64,000 bases of DNA from Leptothermofonsia sp049200465 (lineage in GTDB: Bacteria; Cyanobacteriota; Cyanobacteriia; Leptolyngbyales; Leptolyngbyaceae), in NCBI RefSeq assembly GCF_049200465.1, contig NZ_CP120836.1, positions 4,402,001 to 4,466,000 of the forward strand, read 5' to 3'. A program made the position numbers and the translations under genes. This document shows positions 25,027 through 34,991 of the stretch, piece after piece (the first letter of the stretch is position 1; every line of letters begins with the position of its first letter). The notes beneath the pieces are model-generated. The model was not told where the DNA came from and did not search any database. It worked only from the letters and a program-made list of their open reading frames with translations.

Positions 25027-26466
25027 TCACTGACTTGACTGCTTAGAAACCTGCTGGATCTGAGCCGTGAAGTAGTCTTCCCGGTATTTCAACTGTCTTG
25101 CCAGTGCCAACCCCCTCTGAAACGCAGTGATTGCTTGTGGGTAGGCTTTGCGCGAGACGTAAATTTTGCCGATCTGGTCGTAGGCATCCATCATGCCGTA
25201 GACATTGTAAGCCTGCTGCTCCACTCCCACCAGAAAGTTGTAAACCCGCAGGGCGGCATCCAGACGGTTGTTATCGAGATAGAGAACGCCGAGTTTTTTC
25301 AACGCATCGCTGGCATAACCGAGTTGCAACAAGGGTTGGGCGAGCTGGTAGGCTGCCTGATAGTTCCGTTCGGCTAAATCGAGCCGGGAAATGGTAGTGT
25401 AATTGTCGGCAATTTTAATCCGAAGGGCAGGAATCGGTTTGGGATCATTCAGTTTTTGATAGAGGCTAATCAGTTGCTCCTGATAGGGAATGGCCTGGGC
25501 AGGTTCTTTTGCCTGTTCGTGAATATAAGCCAGTTGGGTAAGATAGACAATTTCGTTAGGGCTATCTTTCCTGGCCCTCGCCCTGGCCAGCAACTGATTG
25601 TAGGTTTCCGCCGCCTTGGGATAGTTAAACCAGTTCAGGTAAAGCTGTCCCAGCGTTACTAAGGTGCTTTCAATCTTCTTCTCATCTTTCCGCTGCCTTG
25701 CTTCTACCAACAACAACTCGTACACTGCGACGGCAGATTGATGCAGGCGAACTTGCTGATAGGCGATACCCAGGGCATCTAACAGTGCTACCCGATCGGC
25801 AACATTGGCTCTGCTGAGGCTGACGTTATTGCCCAACCCAGGAGTGGGAGCTTTAGCCTGGGCAAAGATCTGATCCAGTCGCTCGGTGATCCATCGCACC
25901 TGGGGAGTATCATTTTCTTGCCAGGCGGCGGCGCCTACTCGACCTAGAGCTTTGACTTCCTCGACTGGCCCCAGGTATCGCCGCAGACGCAACTCCCGGT
26001 TCCAGGTTTCGAAGGCTCCAACGCGATCGCCCGCCTTCAGTTGCGCGGCTGCCTGGGCATCCAACTGATTCAACTGGGGAATCAACCGTTTGCGTTCTGC
26101 CGGAGTCAGGGATCGGCTGTCAGCCCCCTTTGGCAAAAGTGGGTCAGGAACTTTGAGTTCCAACGGGTTGGGAGGAAACTCATCTTTTCTGGAAGCAGGT
26201 TTTTCCTGTTCCAGAGGGGGAATGGCTTCAAGGGGTTCGTTAGGGGCTGGTTGATCGGTAGGATCGGTTGGACGGATTGGATTGGTGCGATCGCTTTCAG
26301 CCTCACCGGGTTGGGGGGGAAGATTGGGTTCTGGTTGGGGAGGTTGTCCCGGTGGCCCAGTCTGAATCGGTTGGTCGAACTGAGCCAGTGTTTGCGCTGC
26401 TGGGAGCCAACATCCCAACAGCACCAGCACCCCAATTAAGTTACGGTACCTGTGTGATCGCCCCAT
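25027..26466 (-). CDS. Exported TPR protein with proline-rich N-terminal region
   Basis: About 479 residues from the chosen start. It has a signal peptide (RYRNLIGVLVLLGCWLPAAQTLAQF), then a Pro/Gln/Glu-rich low-complexity region (about 35-105). Next come a helical region (TPAERKRLIPQLNQLDAQAAAQLKAGDRVGAFETWNRELRLRR) and six to eight TPR-like repeats (for example YPQAITAFQRGLALARQLKYRED). This architecture is common in cyanobacterial periplasmic TPR proteins of unknown role. I place the start at ATG 26466 so that the signal peptide begins MGRSHRYRN; an ATG 13 codons upstream (26505) is possible. Confidence 0.78.
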   Translation of the reverse strand: MGRSHRYRNLIGVLVLLGCWLPAAQTLAQFDQPIQTGPPGQPPQPEPNLPPQPGEAESDRTNPIRPTDPTDQPAPNEPLEAIPPLEQEKPASRKDEFPPNPLELKVPDPLLPKGADSRSLTPAERKRLIPQLNQLDAQAAAQLKAGDRVGAFETWNRELRLRRYLGPVEEVKALGRVGAAAWQENDTPQVRWITERLDQIFAQAKAPTPGLGNNVSLSRANVADRVALLDALGIAYQQVRLHQSAVAVYELLLVEARQRKDEKKIESTLVTLGQLYLNWFNYPKAAETYNQLLARARARKDSPNEIVYLTQLAYIHEQAKEPAQAIPYQEQLISLYQKLNDPKPIPALRIKIADNYTTISRLDLAERNYQAAYQLAQPLLQLGYASDALKKLGVLYLDNNRLDAALRVYNFLVGVEQQAYNVYGMMDAYDQIGKIYVSRKAYPQAITAFQRGLALARQLKYREDYFTAQIQQVSKQSSQ

Positions 26467-26763
26467 CCGCTTCACTCCAAAACCCATCAATCCAAAACCA
26501 ATCATGCACTTATAGCAATGCTATCTGGATTGGGAACGGACTTCCCTACTGGGAAAGCCTTTCCCAACGCTCCTTTTTCAAAATGATCCGGAACTGCTGT
26601 ATGACAGATGGTCGGTGCAAAGGGCAAAAAGAGCAGCAGCCAATTGTTTTGACCTTTTCATCCTTCCAGGTGACTATTCCATAATAGGAGCATGACATAA
26701 TTGATTGCATTTGGCTGAGTGCTGTTGGCTCAGTCGTTTTTTATAATCAGACGGAAAACCATT

Positions 26764-28056
26764 GTGAAAGTTCTGGTAGTTGGCAGTGGCGGTCGGGAAC
26801 ATGCCCTCGCCTGGAAACTCCTGCAATCCCCTAAGGTGCAGCAGGTGACTTGTGTTCCTGGCAATGGTGGCACGGCGTCCATGAAGCGATGCCAAAATCT
26901 AGCACTGGGTGTGAACGACTTTGAGGGAATTGCCCGTTTTGCCCTGGTGAATGGGATTTCCCTGGTGGTGGTTGGTCCTGAAGTACCCCTGGCGGCTGGA
27001 ATTACCGATTTTCTGAATGGGCAAGGGTTAACGGTGTTTGGACCAACCCGGGCTGGAGCCCAAATTGAAGCAAGTAAAGCATGGGCGAAGGCACTCATGC
27101 TAGAGGCCAGGATTCCCACTGCTCGAGCAGCTGTATTCAACGAAGAGAAGGCAGCAATATCCTACGCGCGGTCTGAAGGTGTGCCAATTGTGGTCAAGGC
27201 CGACGGGTTAGCAGCTGGAAAAGGTGTGACTGTGGCATTAGCGCTGGACGAGGCAGAAGCCGCGATCACCGCTGCTTTCGGGGGGCACTTTGGTGAGGCT
27301 GGGAAGCTGGTGGTGATTGAAGAATGCCTCAGGGGGCAGGAAGCCTCGGTTCTGGCCCTGACCGATGGGGTGACCATTCGCCCCCTGCTGCCCGCCCAGG
27401 ACCACAAGCGAATTGGTGAAGGCGATACTGGACCCAACACCGGTGGTATGGGAGCCTATGCTCCTACTCCTATTGTCACCCCGGAACTGATGCAACGGAT
27501 CCAGGCAGAGATTTTGGAACCCGCGATCGCCACCCTCCAGAAACACCGAATCGATTATCGAGGTGTTCTCTATGCAGGGCTAATGATCACCCCCCAAGGA
27601 GACCCCAAAGTAATTGAATTCAACTGCCGCTTTGGTGACCCCGAAACCCAGGCCGTGCTACCTCTGCTTGAAACACCTTTGGAAGATCTGTTACTCGCCT
27701 GCGCCCAGCAACGCCTGGCAGATATGCCCCCCCTGACCTGGAAGCCAGGAGCTGCCGCCTGCGTTGTTATAGCGGCTGGAGGCTACCCCGGCTCCTTCAA
27801 AAAAGGCTCCCCCATCACGGGCATTGACAATGCCGAAGCCCAAGGAGCTCTGGTTTTCCATGCAGGTACCCAACTCAAGCAACAAAACCTCGTCACCGAT
27901 GGCGGTAGAGTTCTGGGCGTAACTGCAATAGGAGAGACCTTTGATGAAGCGATCGCCCAGGCCTATGCTGCCGTCCATTGTATTCACTTCGACGACATGT
28001 ACTATCGACGAGACATTGGTTACCAGGTGAAGACCGCGCGATCGAACGCCAGTTAA
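26764..28056 (+). CDS. purD: Phosphoribosylamine-glycine ligase
   Basis: A 430-residue GARS enzyme of purine synthesis, joining phosphoribosylamine and glycine with ATP. The N-terminal motif VLVVGSGGREHALAWKL is followed by an ATP-grasp fold with VKADGLAAGKGV, the signature RFGDPETQAVLPLL and the C-terminal GYPGSFKKG. The start is the GTG at 26764, which gives the normal MKVLVVGSGGRE start; an upstream in-frame GTG (26719) would add 15 unrelated residues. The gene has its own promoter region and is followed by a low-complexity spacer before nblS. Confidence 0.94.
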   Translation: MKVLVVGSGGREHALAWKLLQSPKVQQVTCVPGNGGTASMKRCQNLALGVNDFEGIARFALVNGISLVVVGPEVPLAAGITDFLNGQGLTVFGPTRAGAQIEASKAWAKALMLEARIPTARAAVFNEEKAAISYARSEGVPIVVKADGLAAGKGVTVALALDEAEAAITAAFGGHFGEAGKLVVIEECLRGQEASVLALTDGVTIRPLLPAQDHKRIGEGDTGPNTGGMGAYAPTPIVTPELMQRIQAEILEPAIATLQKHRIDYRGVLYAGLMITPQGDPKVIEFNCRFGDPETQAVLPLLETPLEDLLLACAQQRLADMPPLTWKPGAAACVVIAAGGYPGSFKKGSPITGIDNAEAQGALVFHAGTQLKQQNLVTDGGRVLGVTAIGETFDEAIAQAYAAVHCIHFDDMYYRRDIGYQVKTARSNAS

Positions 28057-28297
28057 CATATAGTAGTTAGTACTTAGTTGTTAGCGGTTAGTTAAGTGAG
28101 GGGTGAGGGGGAGTGATAGAGTGACGGATTGATAAGGTCAGGTTTCTTTAATTCCATCCAGGTTTCTTTAATTCCATCATTCCATTCCTCCATCATCATT
28201 CACTCCTCCACTTCATTTCTCCATCACTCCCTCATCCATCCACTTCATTACTCCGTTACTTCATTCCTCATCCACTCCCTACCCCCTTTCAAGACCC
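28057..28297. repeat. Low-complexity pyrimidine-rich spacer upstream of nblS
   Basis: After a TAGTTAGT-type run (28062-28095), the spacer is dominated by degenerate CCATC, ATTCCTCC and CACTTCATT units (about 28140-28290) on the plus strand. It includes a direct repeat of CAGGTTTCTTTAATTCCATC. There is no gene. The region carries the nblS translation start context, because the TTG start codon immediately follows it. Confidence 0.55.
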
Positions 28298-30370
28298 TTG
28301 CTCGCTCTCCTGCAAAAGATCAGAGAAACTATTGCTAATTGGTGGTCGGAGTTTACCCTCCAGACCAAGTTGATGGCCGCGGCAACCCTTGTGGTATCTC
28401 TGGTTATGAGCGGCTTGACCTTTTGGGCAGTCAATACTATCCAGCAAGATGCCCGCCTTAACGACACCCGTTTTGGTCGCGATCTGGGCTTGCTGCTGGC
28501 AGCCAACGTCGCTCCTCTGGTGGGAGAAAACAATCGCACTGAATTGGCTCGCTTTTCCCACCGCTTTTACAGCAGCACGTCTAGCATTCGCTACATGCTC
28601 TACGCCGATGAAGAAGGCAACATCTTTTTTGGCATTCCCTTCTCCGAGTCCGAAGTTCAAAACTCCCTCACTATTCGCCGCAAGATTCACTTGCCAGAGA
28701 ATTACGCTGAACACAGCGACCTGCCAATGGTGCGGCAGCATCTAACCCCCGATGGGGAAGTGACAGATGTCTTTGTGCCCTTGATTTATGAAGGGCAATA
28801 CAAAGGAGTGCTGGCGATTGGGACTAACCCTAATCCCACAGTCGTCACTTCTTCTCACCTGACACGGGATGTGACGATCGCTGTCTTTGTCTCCATCTGG
28901 GTGATGGTAATTCTGGGGGCAGTGTTCAATGCCCTCACCATTACCAAGCCCATTAAAGAACTCCTGGTCGGAGTTAAAAATATCGCCTCTGGCAACTTCA
29001 AACAACGGGTTGATCTTCCTCTAGGGGGTGAACTGGGCGAACTGATTGCTAGTTTTAATGAAATGGCAGAGCGCCTGGAGCGATATGAAGAACAAAACAT
29101 TGAAGAACTCACTGCCGAAAAAGCCAAGCTAGAAACCCTGGTTTCCACCATTGCTGATGGTGCTGTTCTGCTGGATACAGACCTCCAGGTGATTCTGGTT
29201 AATCCGACTGCCCGCCGCTTGTTTGGTTGGGAGGGAAAGCCCGTTGAGGGCACCAATATCCTTTATCTCCTACCCGCTGCTGTGCAAACTGAGATTACTC
29301 GCCCTCTGTATCAAATCGCCAAGGGGGAACTGAGGGAAGGGGCCGAGTTCCGGATTTCGTTAAAGAATCTGGGCGATCGCACCGTCCGCATTCTCCTCAC
29401 AACCGTGCTGGATTTGGCCCGCGAGAACGTAAGGGGCATCGCTATGACGGTGCAGGACATTACCCGCGAGGCCGAGCTAAACGAAGCCAAGAGCCAGTTC
29501 ATCAGCAATGTGTCCCACGAGTTGAGAACGCCCTTATTCAACATCAAATCCTTCATTGAGACTCTGTATGAATATGGCGATGACCTCAGCCATGAGGAGC
29601 GGTGTGAATTTCTGGAAACCGCGAATCGAGAAACTGATCGTCTCACTCGCCTGGTGAATGATGTGCTGGATCTGTCCCGGCTGGAGTCTTGCAAACTCTA
29701 CCAGATGGAAGCAGTGGACCTAGCACAACCCATTGAGCAGACCCTACGTACCTACCAGCTCAATGCCAGAGATAAAGGAATTGAACTGATTCAAGACGTT
29801 GAACCTGACTTACCTCCTGTTGTGGGGCACTACGACTTGTTGCTTCAGGTTTTCACAAATTTGGTGGGTAATGCCTTGAAATTTACCGAACCCGGCGGCA
29901 AAGTCGCTATGCGAGCCTATTTGTTGGGTGAGAAACAATCATCTGCCGAGAAACCAAACGCCAACCCATTCCTACTGCCGCCTGCTGACTTCTCCCCCAT
30001 CAGTGACCCATCCGGTGATCTGAATGACCCGCCCAAATTCGTTCGAGTGGAAGTTGCCGACACTGGGATTGGCATCGATCCCGAAGATCAGGAAGCTATT
30101 TTTGATCGATTCTTCCGGGTTGAAAACCGGGTTCATACCCTGGAAGGTACTGGTTTGGGGCTGTCCATTGTCCGAAACATCGTCGAAAAGCACCGCAGCC
30201 GGGTGCATCTGGTCAGCGAAGTCGGTAAGGGAACCACCTTCTGGTTTGATCTCAAAGTCTATCAAGAACAGCCGGTTACTAACCCTCCAGAAAATGGCAA
30301 CGCAAATCAGCCAGAAGTTCTCTTGCCCGTCGATGCTTCTAATATCGAACCCCTGTCTCCTGTCACCTGA
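28298..30370 (+). CDS. nblS: Sensor histidine kinase NblS (Hik33/DspA)
   Basis: A 690-residue kinase. It has TM1 (LMAAATLVVSLVMSGLTFWAV), an extracytoplasmic sensor region (about 50-190), TM2 (IAVFVSIWVMVILGAVFNAL) and a HAMP domain (TKPIKELLVGVKNIASGNF). A PAS domain (about 285-385) precedes the HisKA box SNVSHELRTPLFNIKSF (His near 407) and a HATPase with NLVGNALKFTEP, DTGIGID and GTGLGLSIVRNIVEKH. The order and N-terminus match NblS/Hik33, the conserved kinase for high light, cold and nutrient stress that works with RpaB. An insert of about 30 Pro/Ser-rich residues lies within the ATPase domain. The start appears to be TTG 28298 (MLALLQKIRETI), with no good ATG nearby. Confidence 0.9.
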   Translation: MLALLQKIRETIANWWSEFTLQTKLMAAATLVVSLVMSGLTFWAVNTIQQDARLNDTRFGRDLGLLLAANVAPLVGENNRTELARFSHRFYSSTSSIRYMLYADEEGNIFFGIPFSESEVQNSLTIRRKIHLPENYAEHSDLPMVRQHLTPDGEVTDVFVPLIYEGQYKGVLAIGTNPNPTVVTSSHLTRDVTIAVFVSIWVMVILGAVFNALTITKPIKELLVGVKNIASGNFKQRVDLPLGGELGELIASFNEMAERLERYEEQNIEELTAEKAKLETLVSTIADGAVLLDTDLQVILVNPTARRLFGWEGKPVEGTNILYLLPAAVQTEITRPLYQIAKGELREGAEFRISLKNLGDRTVRILLTTVLDLARENVRGIAMTVQDITREAELNEAKSQFISNVSHELRTPLFNIKSFIETLYEYGDDLSHEERCEFLETANRETDRLTRLVNDVLDLSRLESCKLYQMEAVDLAQPIEQTLRTYQLNARDKGIELIQDVEPDLPPVVGHYDLLLQVFTNLVGNALKFTEPGGKVAMRAYLLGEKQSSAEKPNANPFLLPPADFSPISDPSGDLNDPPKFVRVEVADTGIGIDPEDQEAIFDRFFRVENRVHTLEGTGLGLSIVRNIVEKHRSRVHLVSEVGKGTTFWFDLKVYQEQPVTNPPENGNANQPEVLLPVDASNIEPLSPVT

Positions 30371-30390
30371 CCCTGTTGCCGTCGCTTATT

Positions 30391-30850
30391 CTATACTGCT
30401 TCATGGTCGATGCCTAACTCGCGTAATTTTGCAGCTAATCGTTCAACTTGCTGCCGCTCCTGCTGAACCTGTTGTCGCTCTTGCTCTAGGCGTTCACCAG
30501 CAGTCGGGGTCTAGTTTTCTGTTGCATCGTACCAGCGCAACCAGAGCCGCTCCATTCCGTGATAGCGTCCCCGCCAGAGTCCTAAACCAAGCTCCAGAGT
30601 TGGCATCCAGAACCCAGGGGTTTGCAAATTCAATTCGGTGTAGCGATCAGCCTGCAATGTAAAAAAAAGATTTAAGTCACTGGCAGTAAGGACCTCGTCT
30701 GAGGAGTAGGTCTGCAGTTGAAAGGTTTCGTCCAACAGCCGCGGTTGCCATAGGTGAAGCTAGTCCGGCAAACCAGGTTCCCTCCGGATCTTCACTAGGC
30801 CGATCATACATCATTGGCAAAAATTCTTTTGCAGGACGCGGTGGATCAGT
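30391..30850 (-). pseudogene. Uma2-family (DUF820) endonuclease, decayed
   Basis: Minus-strand pieces in several frames spell a Uma2-family protein. They are an N-terminal PRPAKEFLPMMYDRPSEDPEG, then DETFQLQTYSSDEVLTASDLNLFF, then MERLWLRWYDATEN, a TAG stop (plus 30511-30513), and a C-terminal Arg/Gln/Glu tail ending RLAAKLRELGIDHEAV. At least one frameshift near 30740, loss of the catalytic core and the nonsense codon show that it is dead. Uma2 proteins are PD-(D/E)XK-like nucleases multiplied in cyanobacteria. A family A repeat (30855-30973) abuts its start. Confidence 0.7.
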
Positions 30851-30854
30851 CTGG

Positions 30855-30973
30855 TATAGCGGTAGTCATTATTATGTTTAGGATGGGGTGCAGGGGTGGA
30901 ACCCCTGGCTGGGGGCGAAGCCCCCACTCCCTCTCTAATTCCAATGTCCTAATGCACCCGCGTAGAGCTATAG
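30855..30973 (+). repeat. Repeat family A, copy 2
   Basis: A 119-bp element starting TATAGCGGTAGTCATTAT and ending GCGTAGAGCTATAG, with inner boxes TTTAGGATGGGG and TGTCCTAATGC and the hairpin GGGGGCGAAGCCCCC. It is nearly identical, in inverse orientation, to 59608-59723. It lies exactly between the Uma2 pseudogene and the IS4-type remnant. Confidence 0.8.
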
Positions 30974-31425
30974 TTGGTAGACCTCCAAGCGAACACTACT
31001 ACTGCCGTGGCGTAGTACCCGCCCAATCAAGGGAATGGCACATCCCCGGTACTGAATCGATCTGCGAATCGGGCAGAACTCGTCCCATAACATCGTCGTG
31101 TCTTCAATTAAGGTAATTTCAGAAACGCCTCACTGGGCTAATGCGGCTGCAAGCAGCGGACTGTAGTAGGCTCTTTGGACATGGATGCGGCTATTGGGCA
31201 ACCAGCGACTGAACGGCGTGGATGGCTTTGGGCGAATTTTGCTCGACTCTGCACGTAAACACCCCATTGGGTCTGGCTGATGCATTCACTACAAATCAGT
31301 TCACCATCCACAAATCAGTTCACCATCCAAATCAGGGGTTGCAGATGCCGTTGATCAGCCCATTGAGTGGATTGACCCAGAAGGTCCCATAGCTGGGGAG
31401 GTTCGCATGGTTCAGTTGTGTTTGG
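30974..31425 (-). pseudogene. IS4-type transposase remnant
   Basis: The minus strand reads, in shifting frames, PPQLWDLLGQSTQWADQRHLQPLIW, SQTQWGVYVQSRAKFAQSHPRR, RWLPNSRIHVQRAYYSPLLAAALAQ-stop and GVSEITLIEDTTMLWDEFCPIRRSIQYRG, then LIGRVLRHGSSSVRLEVYQL. I recognise this as the N-terminal half of an IS4-type transposase, including the first catalytic Asp region (IEDTTMLW). A TGA (plus TCA near 31131) replaces an expected TGG, and a short tandem duplication (CAAATCAGTTCACCATCC near 31303-31340) disrupts the frame. The C-terminal half is missing. The 128 bases between it and the apcE terminator show nothing. Confidence 0.65.
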
Positions 31426-31554
31426 GTGGTAACTTTCATACTAATCTGCGAGTGCCCTTTTACTAAGGGCTTAGCCTCCCTCCTTTTCAAGTTTTGTCAG
31501 TCAATTAGAGTCAAAACTCAGAATTCATCCATCCTCCACCCCATCACACTTCTA

Positions 31555-31598
31555 ACTAAAAAAGTTAGGAGAGAAAGGTACTCTGCCCTCTCTCTCCT
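31555..31598 (-). terminator. Rho-independent terminator of apcE
   Basis: On the minus strand the stem AGGAGAGA (plus 31591-31598) pairs with TCTCTCCT (plus 31567-31574) and is followed by AACTTTTTT. It lies about 30 bases beyond the apcE stop, so apcE is probably transcribed alone. Confidence 0.75.
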
Positions 31599-31628
31599 GA
31601 CTCATATCTTCTTATTTTCAATCAACAA

Positions 31629-34600
31629 CTACACCAGACCGTTATCTACCTTGACACTGCCCAGGTAGTTTCCATCCGACAGGGTGGGGAAGCGTTTGTA
31701 AGGAACCGTGTCGTTGCCAAAGTACAAATTGTACTCAGACCCATCCACGATCGCATTCACCGTCACCTTCAATCCACTGTCAGTCAACAACTTGTTGTAC
31801 TGGAAGATTTCCAACTGGGTAGCAGGTGCCCGACCCAAGAGGTGCCGGAACAGGAATTCAACCGCCTTGCCAGTGGGGTACGGCGCACAGAAACGGGTCT
31901 GGTAAGCATCTGAGCTAGCCAGAGCCCGGACAAATTCCTTCACAGAAAGGTTGTTGTTGAGGAGTGCAGCTTCCAGTTCCCGCTGACGGAATGATTCAGG
32001 AATTGAACCACTCGCCAAATCCATCACCTGACAGTAAATGGCATTGACCACCTGCTCTGCCTCAATAGAGGACATACCAGGGTTGAGACGATAGATGCGT
32101 GAAGGCTTTTGGGAGGTACTTCCAGCAGCTTGCACATCCACAGCACTGGAAGAACGGCCCAGCCCAACATAGGCCGGTTCACCATTGGCTTTCGCACTTT
32201 CGGCGATCGCCTTGCCCGTCAACGGTAGTTTAGCCGTGTCCACACTTGAGTGAGTCGGCTCAAAGCTGGGCACAACCAGTTCCTTATCCTGCTTGGTCAG
32301 TTTGCTATAAAGCCGCTGAGTATTGGGATAGTTGGCCGCGGGTAGGGTCAGATAACGGTTGTAAGGCACCGTATCTTCGCCAAACGCCTGCCCATACTCC
32401 TCACTGCTCACCATAGCCTGAATAAAGCCGCGCAAACCCTGGGTTGCCAGAATCTGATTGTACTTACGAATTTCAGCCTGATCTAACGGTGCCCGTCCCA
32501 GGAAGTGCTTGGTCCCCAGCTCAATCACCTTGGTGTTGGGATAGGGAGTATAGAACTCCTTGGTATAGAGGCTAGAGGTACCCAGTGCCTCAACGAATTC
32601 TTTAACCGTAATGTCGCCATTGCTCAACTGGGTTTCCAGCACTGTGAACTCGTTCTTCACGATGTAGGGAGCAATATCCCGCTCGAAGATCTGCCGGTAA
32701 GCAGCACCAATTACCGTCTTCAGATTAGCCTTGTCTACCAGGTTGGTTAACTTGAAGATCTTCGTCTGTTCCCGCTTCTTCGTGACACCTTGAGCAATAC
32801 GGAACTGAACATCGGGCTCAGTCCGGGTTTCCGTAACCTGACCCAGTTCAATAAAGCGGGGTGTACCCTCCGCCTGGACTTTGACAGCCTTTTCAGCCGC
32901 ACTGCCAACCCGCATATTCCGCAGAGCAAGACCAGCAGGAGTGAGATAACGCTCGTAGGGAACCGTATCTTCTCCAAAGGCTTCAGAGTACTCAACACTG
33001 TCAATAATTGCATCAATCAGAGCGTAGAACCCTTGCTTGGCGCAGATATCGAAGTATTTGTTGGTTTCCTGCCGTCCATAGGTTGGACGTCCCAACAACC
33101 GACGATGAATGTACTCAACCGCCTTCATCACGTAGAGCGGTGTCCAATACATGCTGCGGAATACATTTGATTTCGCCAGTGCTCGGATGAATTCTCGCAC
33201 CGTAATTTCGCCGTTCTCCAGCTTAATCTCGGCTACGCTCTGGCGTTGACCTTCATAAACCTCCCGCCCAAACACTTGCAAGTATGCTGCCCGGATAACT
33301 GCCTGAGTCGAGCTTTCGGAGAATTTGACGCTAACACCTTTGGGTGAAGCTGTTTTGACACTCTCTCCAAATAGACCGCGCCGGGAAATACCACCAAAGC
33401 TGGGAATTTGGTCAAGCTTAAACACTTTGGGACCCAGGCTACCCGGTGCAACCCCCCTGGCTCCTGGATTGCCAGTCTGGTTGTTAATGCCAGGGCCACG
33501 AGCAATCAAAATCCGTCGGGTATCTTTGCCGAAGGGAGCAGGGCTTGCACTGGGATTGCGAGTCTCTTTCGGGAAGATGGCTCCGAATTGGATTTCCAGC
33601 GAGTCATTGCCAGAACCGTAAACATGCTGGTCAGGCAGGGGGCGATCGTAAGCCGCAAAGGTGGTAATAAATTGAGGTACCTTGCGGAAGGGGGCGCTGT
33701 AGTTAAACAGGTCTTGCTGGGGTCCCCAGTTGCGGCACTCTTGCGCCTCCTGACCTAAGCCACGTAAGTAAGGAACTGTCTCTTCACCAAAGTAATCTGC
33801 GTATTCCTGGGAATCAACCAGAGCATCCACCAGCGCTGATAAACCACCACTAGAAACGATGCTGAAGTACTTCTGGACCTCTTCACGGCTGCTTGGACCA
33901 CGTCCCAGAATGTGACGGAAAGCCAGTTCCAACGCCCGACTATTGATGTAGGGCTCAAAGAAGTTTTTGCGGTAAAGAGGGGACTTAGCCAGACGACGAA
34001 TGAACTCCTTCATGGAGATATCGCCATTCTTAACCTTCGATTCCAGATCGGACAGGCTGAGTGAATAGGCACGGGTGATATCTCGTTCAAATACCTGCCG
34101 ATAGGCCGCTCTCACCACTTCATTTTTTTCAGATGGCGAAAGCCCTGGCTTCATCACGAATTTTTGCCGCCGCTCAGCAGCCAGGTAGTAGATCTGGGGC
34201 AACTGGAGTCCCTGCAAGTCAGGTGAAGGACGCTGACGCAGCTTATCAGATGGTGTGGGCGCTTTGAACTCGGTGATGATGACATCCATGTACTGGCCCA
34301 CGATTGCCTCAGCCTCCGCGTCTCCGCGAACATAGCTAAGTGCGGCCGACTTCATTTCCTGGAGTGCCACCAGGGTCGCTTCACCGGAACAGGCTCGCTC
34401 AATAATTTCCCGCAAACCGCGGGTGTTGACTGCCAGAATGTTGGGATCCCCAGCCACGATCGCATAGGTTGCGTAGCGCAGGAACCAGCTCAGGTCCCGC
34501 AGCGACTTCGCCATGTTACTGGGACCGTAGCGAGAAACGTTGATCGGTCTAAAGTTAGGCGGAATAACCACCTCACTGGAAACGGTAAAGAGCGATCGCA

Positions 34601-34991
34601 AACCGCCTAGCACACCACTAGGTGCAGGCCCACCACCGGCACCGACATAGGTTGCAGTTCCCAATCGAGCGGCCTCCCGCGTGTCTAACACAACACCGGC
34701 TAGCGTTTTCGCAGGTTCTTCGACAGGTGGCTTCTCCAAATAAGACATTGGAGAACCACCCACAAAGATGCGGTTGGCTGCCCGGGACACAATAAGATCG
34801 GAATTCCTTGTAAGTGTTTCTGCAATCGCCAAGCGCTTTGCGCCAGAGCCGAAATAGCTTAAAAGTTCATCCAGTTCTCCCTTCGCCAGGAAGCGGTCTT
34901 GTTGCTCGGCCTGGGAAATGGTTGATACTGGTAGGGTTTGATAAAGGTTTGGGCGCGCAACTGAGCTTCCACCACTTGCTCTAACAGTCAT
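31629..34991 (-). CDS. apcE: Phycobilisome core-membrane linker ApcE (LCM)
   Basis: A 1120-residue protein that anchors the phycobilisome core to the thylakoid and passes energy to photosystem II. The N-terminal phycobiliprotein-like domain (about 18-240) contains the chromophore Cys201 (GLREIIERACSGEATLVAL) and the inserted loop (about 78-152). Four linker (REP) domains follow, starting near EVVRAAYRQVFERD, AVIRAAYLQVFGRE, TVIGAAYRQIFERD and QVVNAIYCQVMDL. Each contains an LGR(A/G/P) motif and a YxxxFGxDTVPY end. Four repeats and 1120 residues match species with five-cylinder cores. A GGGAG site precedes ATG 34991. No apcA, apcB or apcC gene follows; a terminator does. Confidence 0.97.
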   Translation of the reverse strand: MTVRASGGSSVARPNLYQTLPVSTISQAEQQDRFLAKGELDELLSYFGSGAKRLAIAETLTRNSDLIVSRAANRIFVGGSPMSYLEKPPVEEPAKTLAGVVLDTREAARLGTATYVGAGGGPAPSGVLGGLRSLFTVSSEVVIPPNFRPINVSRYGPSNMAKSLRDLSWFLRYATYAIVAGDPNILAVNTRGLREIIERACSGEATLVALQEMKSAALSYVRGDAEAEAIVGQYMDVIITEFKAPTPSDKLRQRPSPDLQGLQLPQIYYLAAERRQKFVMKPGLSPSEKNEVVRAAYRQVFERDITRAYSLSLSDLESKVKNGDISMKEFIRRLAKSPLYRKNFFEPYINSRALELAFRHILGRGPSSREEVQKYFSIVSSGGLSALVDALVDSQEYADYFGEETVPYLRGLGQEAQECRNWGPQQDLFNYSAPFRKVPQFITTFAAYDRPLPDQHVYGSGNDSLEIQFGAIFPKETRNPSASPAPFGKDTRRILIARGPGINNQTGNPGARGVAPGSLGPKVFKLDQIPSFGGISRRGLFGESVKTASPKGVSVKFSESSTQAVIRAAYLQVFGREVYEGQRQSVAEIKLENGEITVREFIRALAKSNVFRSMYWTPLYVMKAVEYIHRRLLGRPTYGRQETNKYFDICAKQGFYALIDAIIDSVEYSEAFGEDTVPYERYLTPAGLALRNMRVGSAAEKAVKVQAEGTPRFIELGQVTETRTEPDVQFRIAQGVTKKREQTKIFKLTNLVDKANLKTVIGAAYRQIFERDIAPYIVKNEFTVLETQLSNGDITVKEFVEALGTSSLYTKEFYTPYPNTKVIELGTKHFLGRAPLDQAEIRKYNQILATQGLRGFIQAMVSSEEYGQAFGEDTVPYNRYLTLPAANYPNTQRLYSKLTKQDKELVVPSFEPTHSSVDTAKLPLTGKAIAESAKANGEPAYVGLGRSSSAVDVQAAGSTSQKPSRIYRLNPGMSSIEAEQVVNAIYCQVMDLASGSIPESFRQRELEAALLNNNLSVKEFVRALASSDAYQTRFCAPYPTGKAVEFLFRHLLGRAPATQLEIFQYNKLLTDSGLKVTVNAIVDGSEYNLYFGNDTVPYKRFPTLSDGNYLGSVKVDNGLV

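Noticed and set aside
30024..30662. 212-codon plus-strand ORF
   Set aside because: It is out of frame with nblS for its first half and then crosses the Uma2 pseudogene in antisense.
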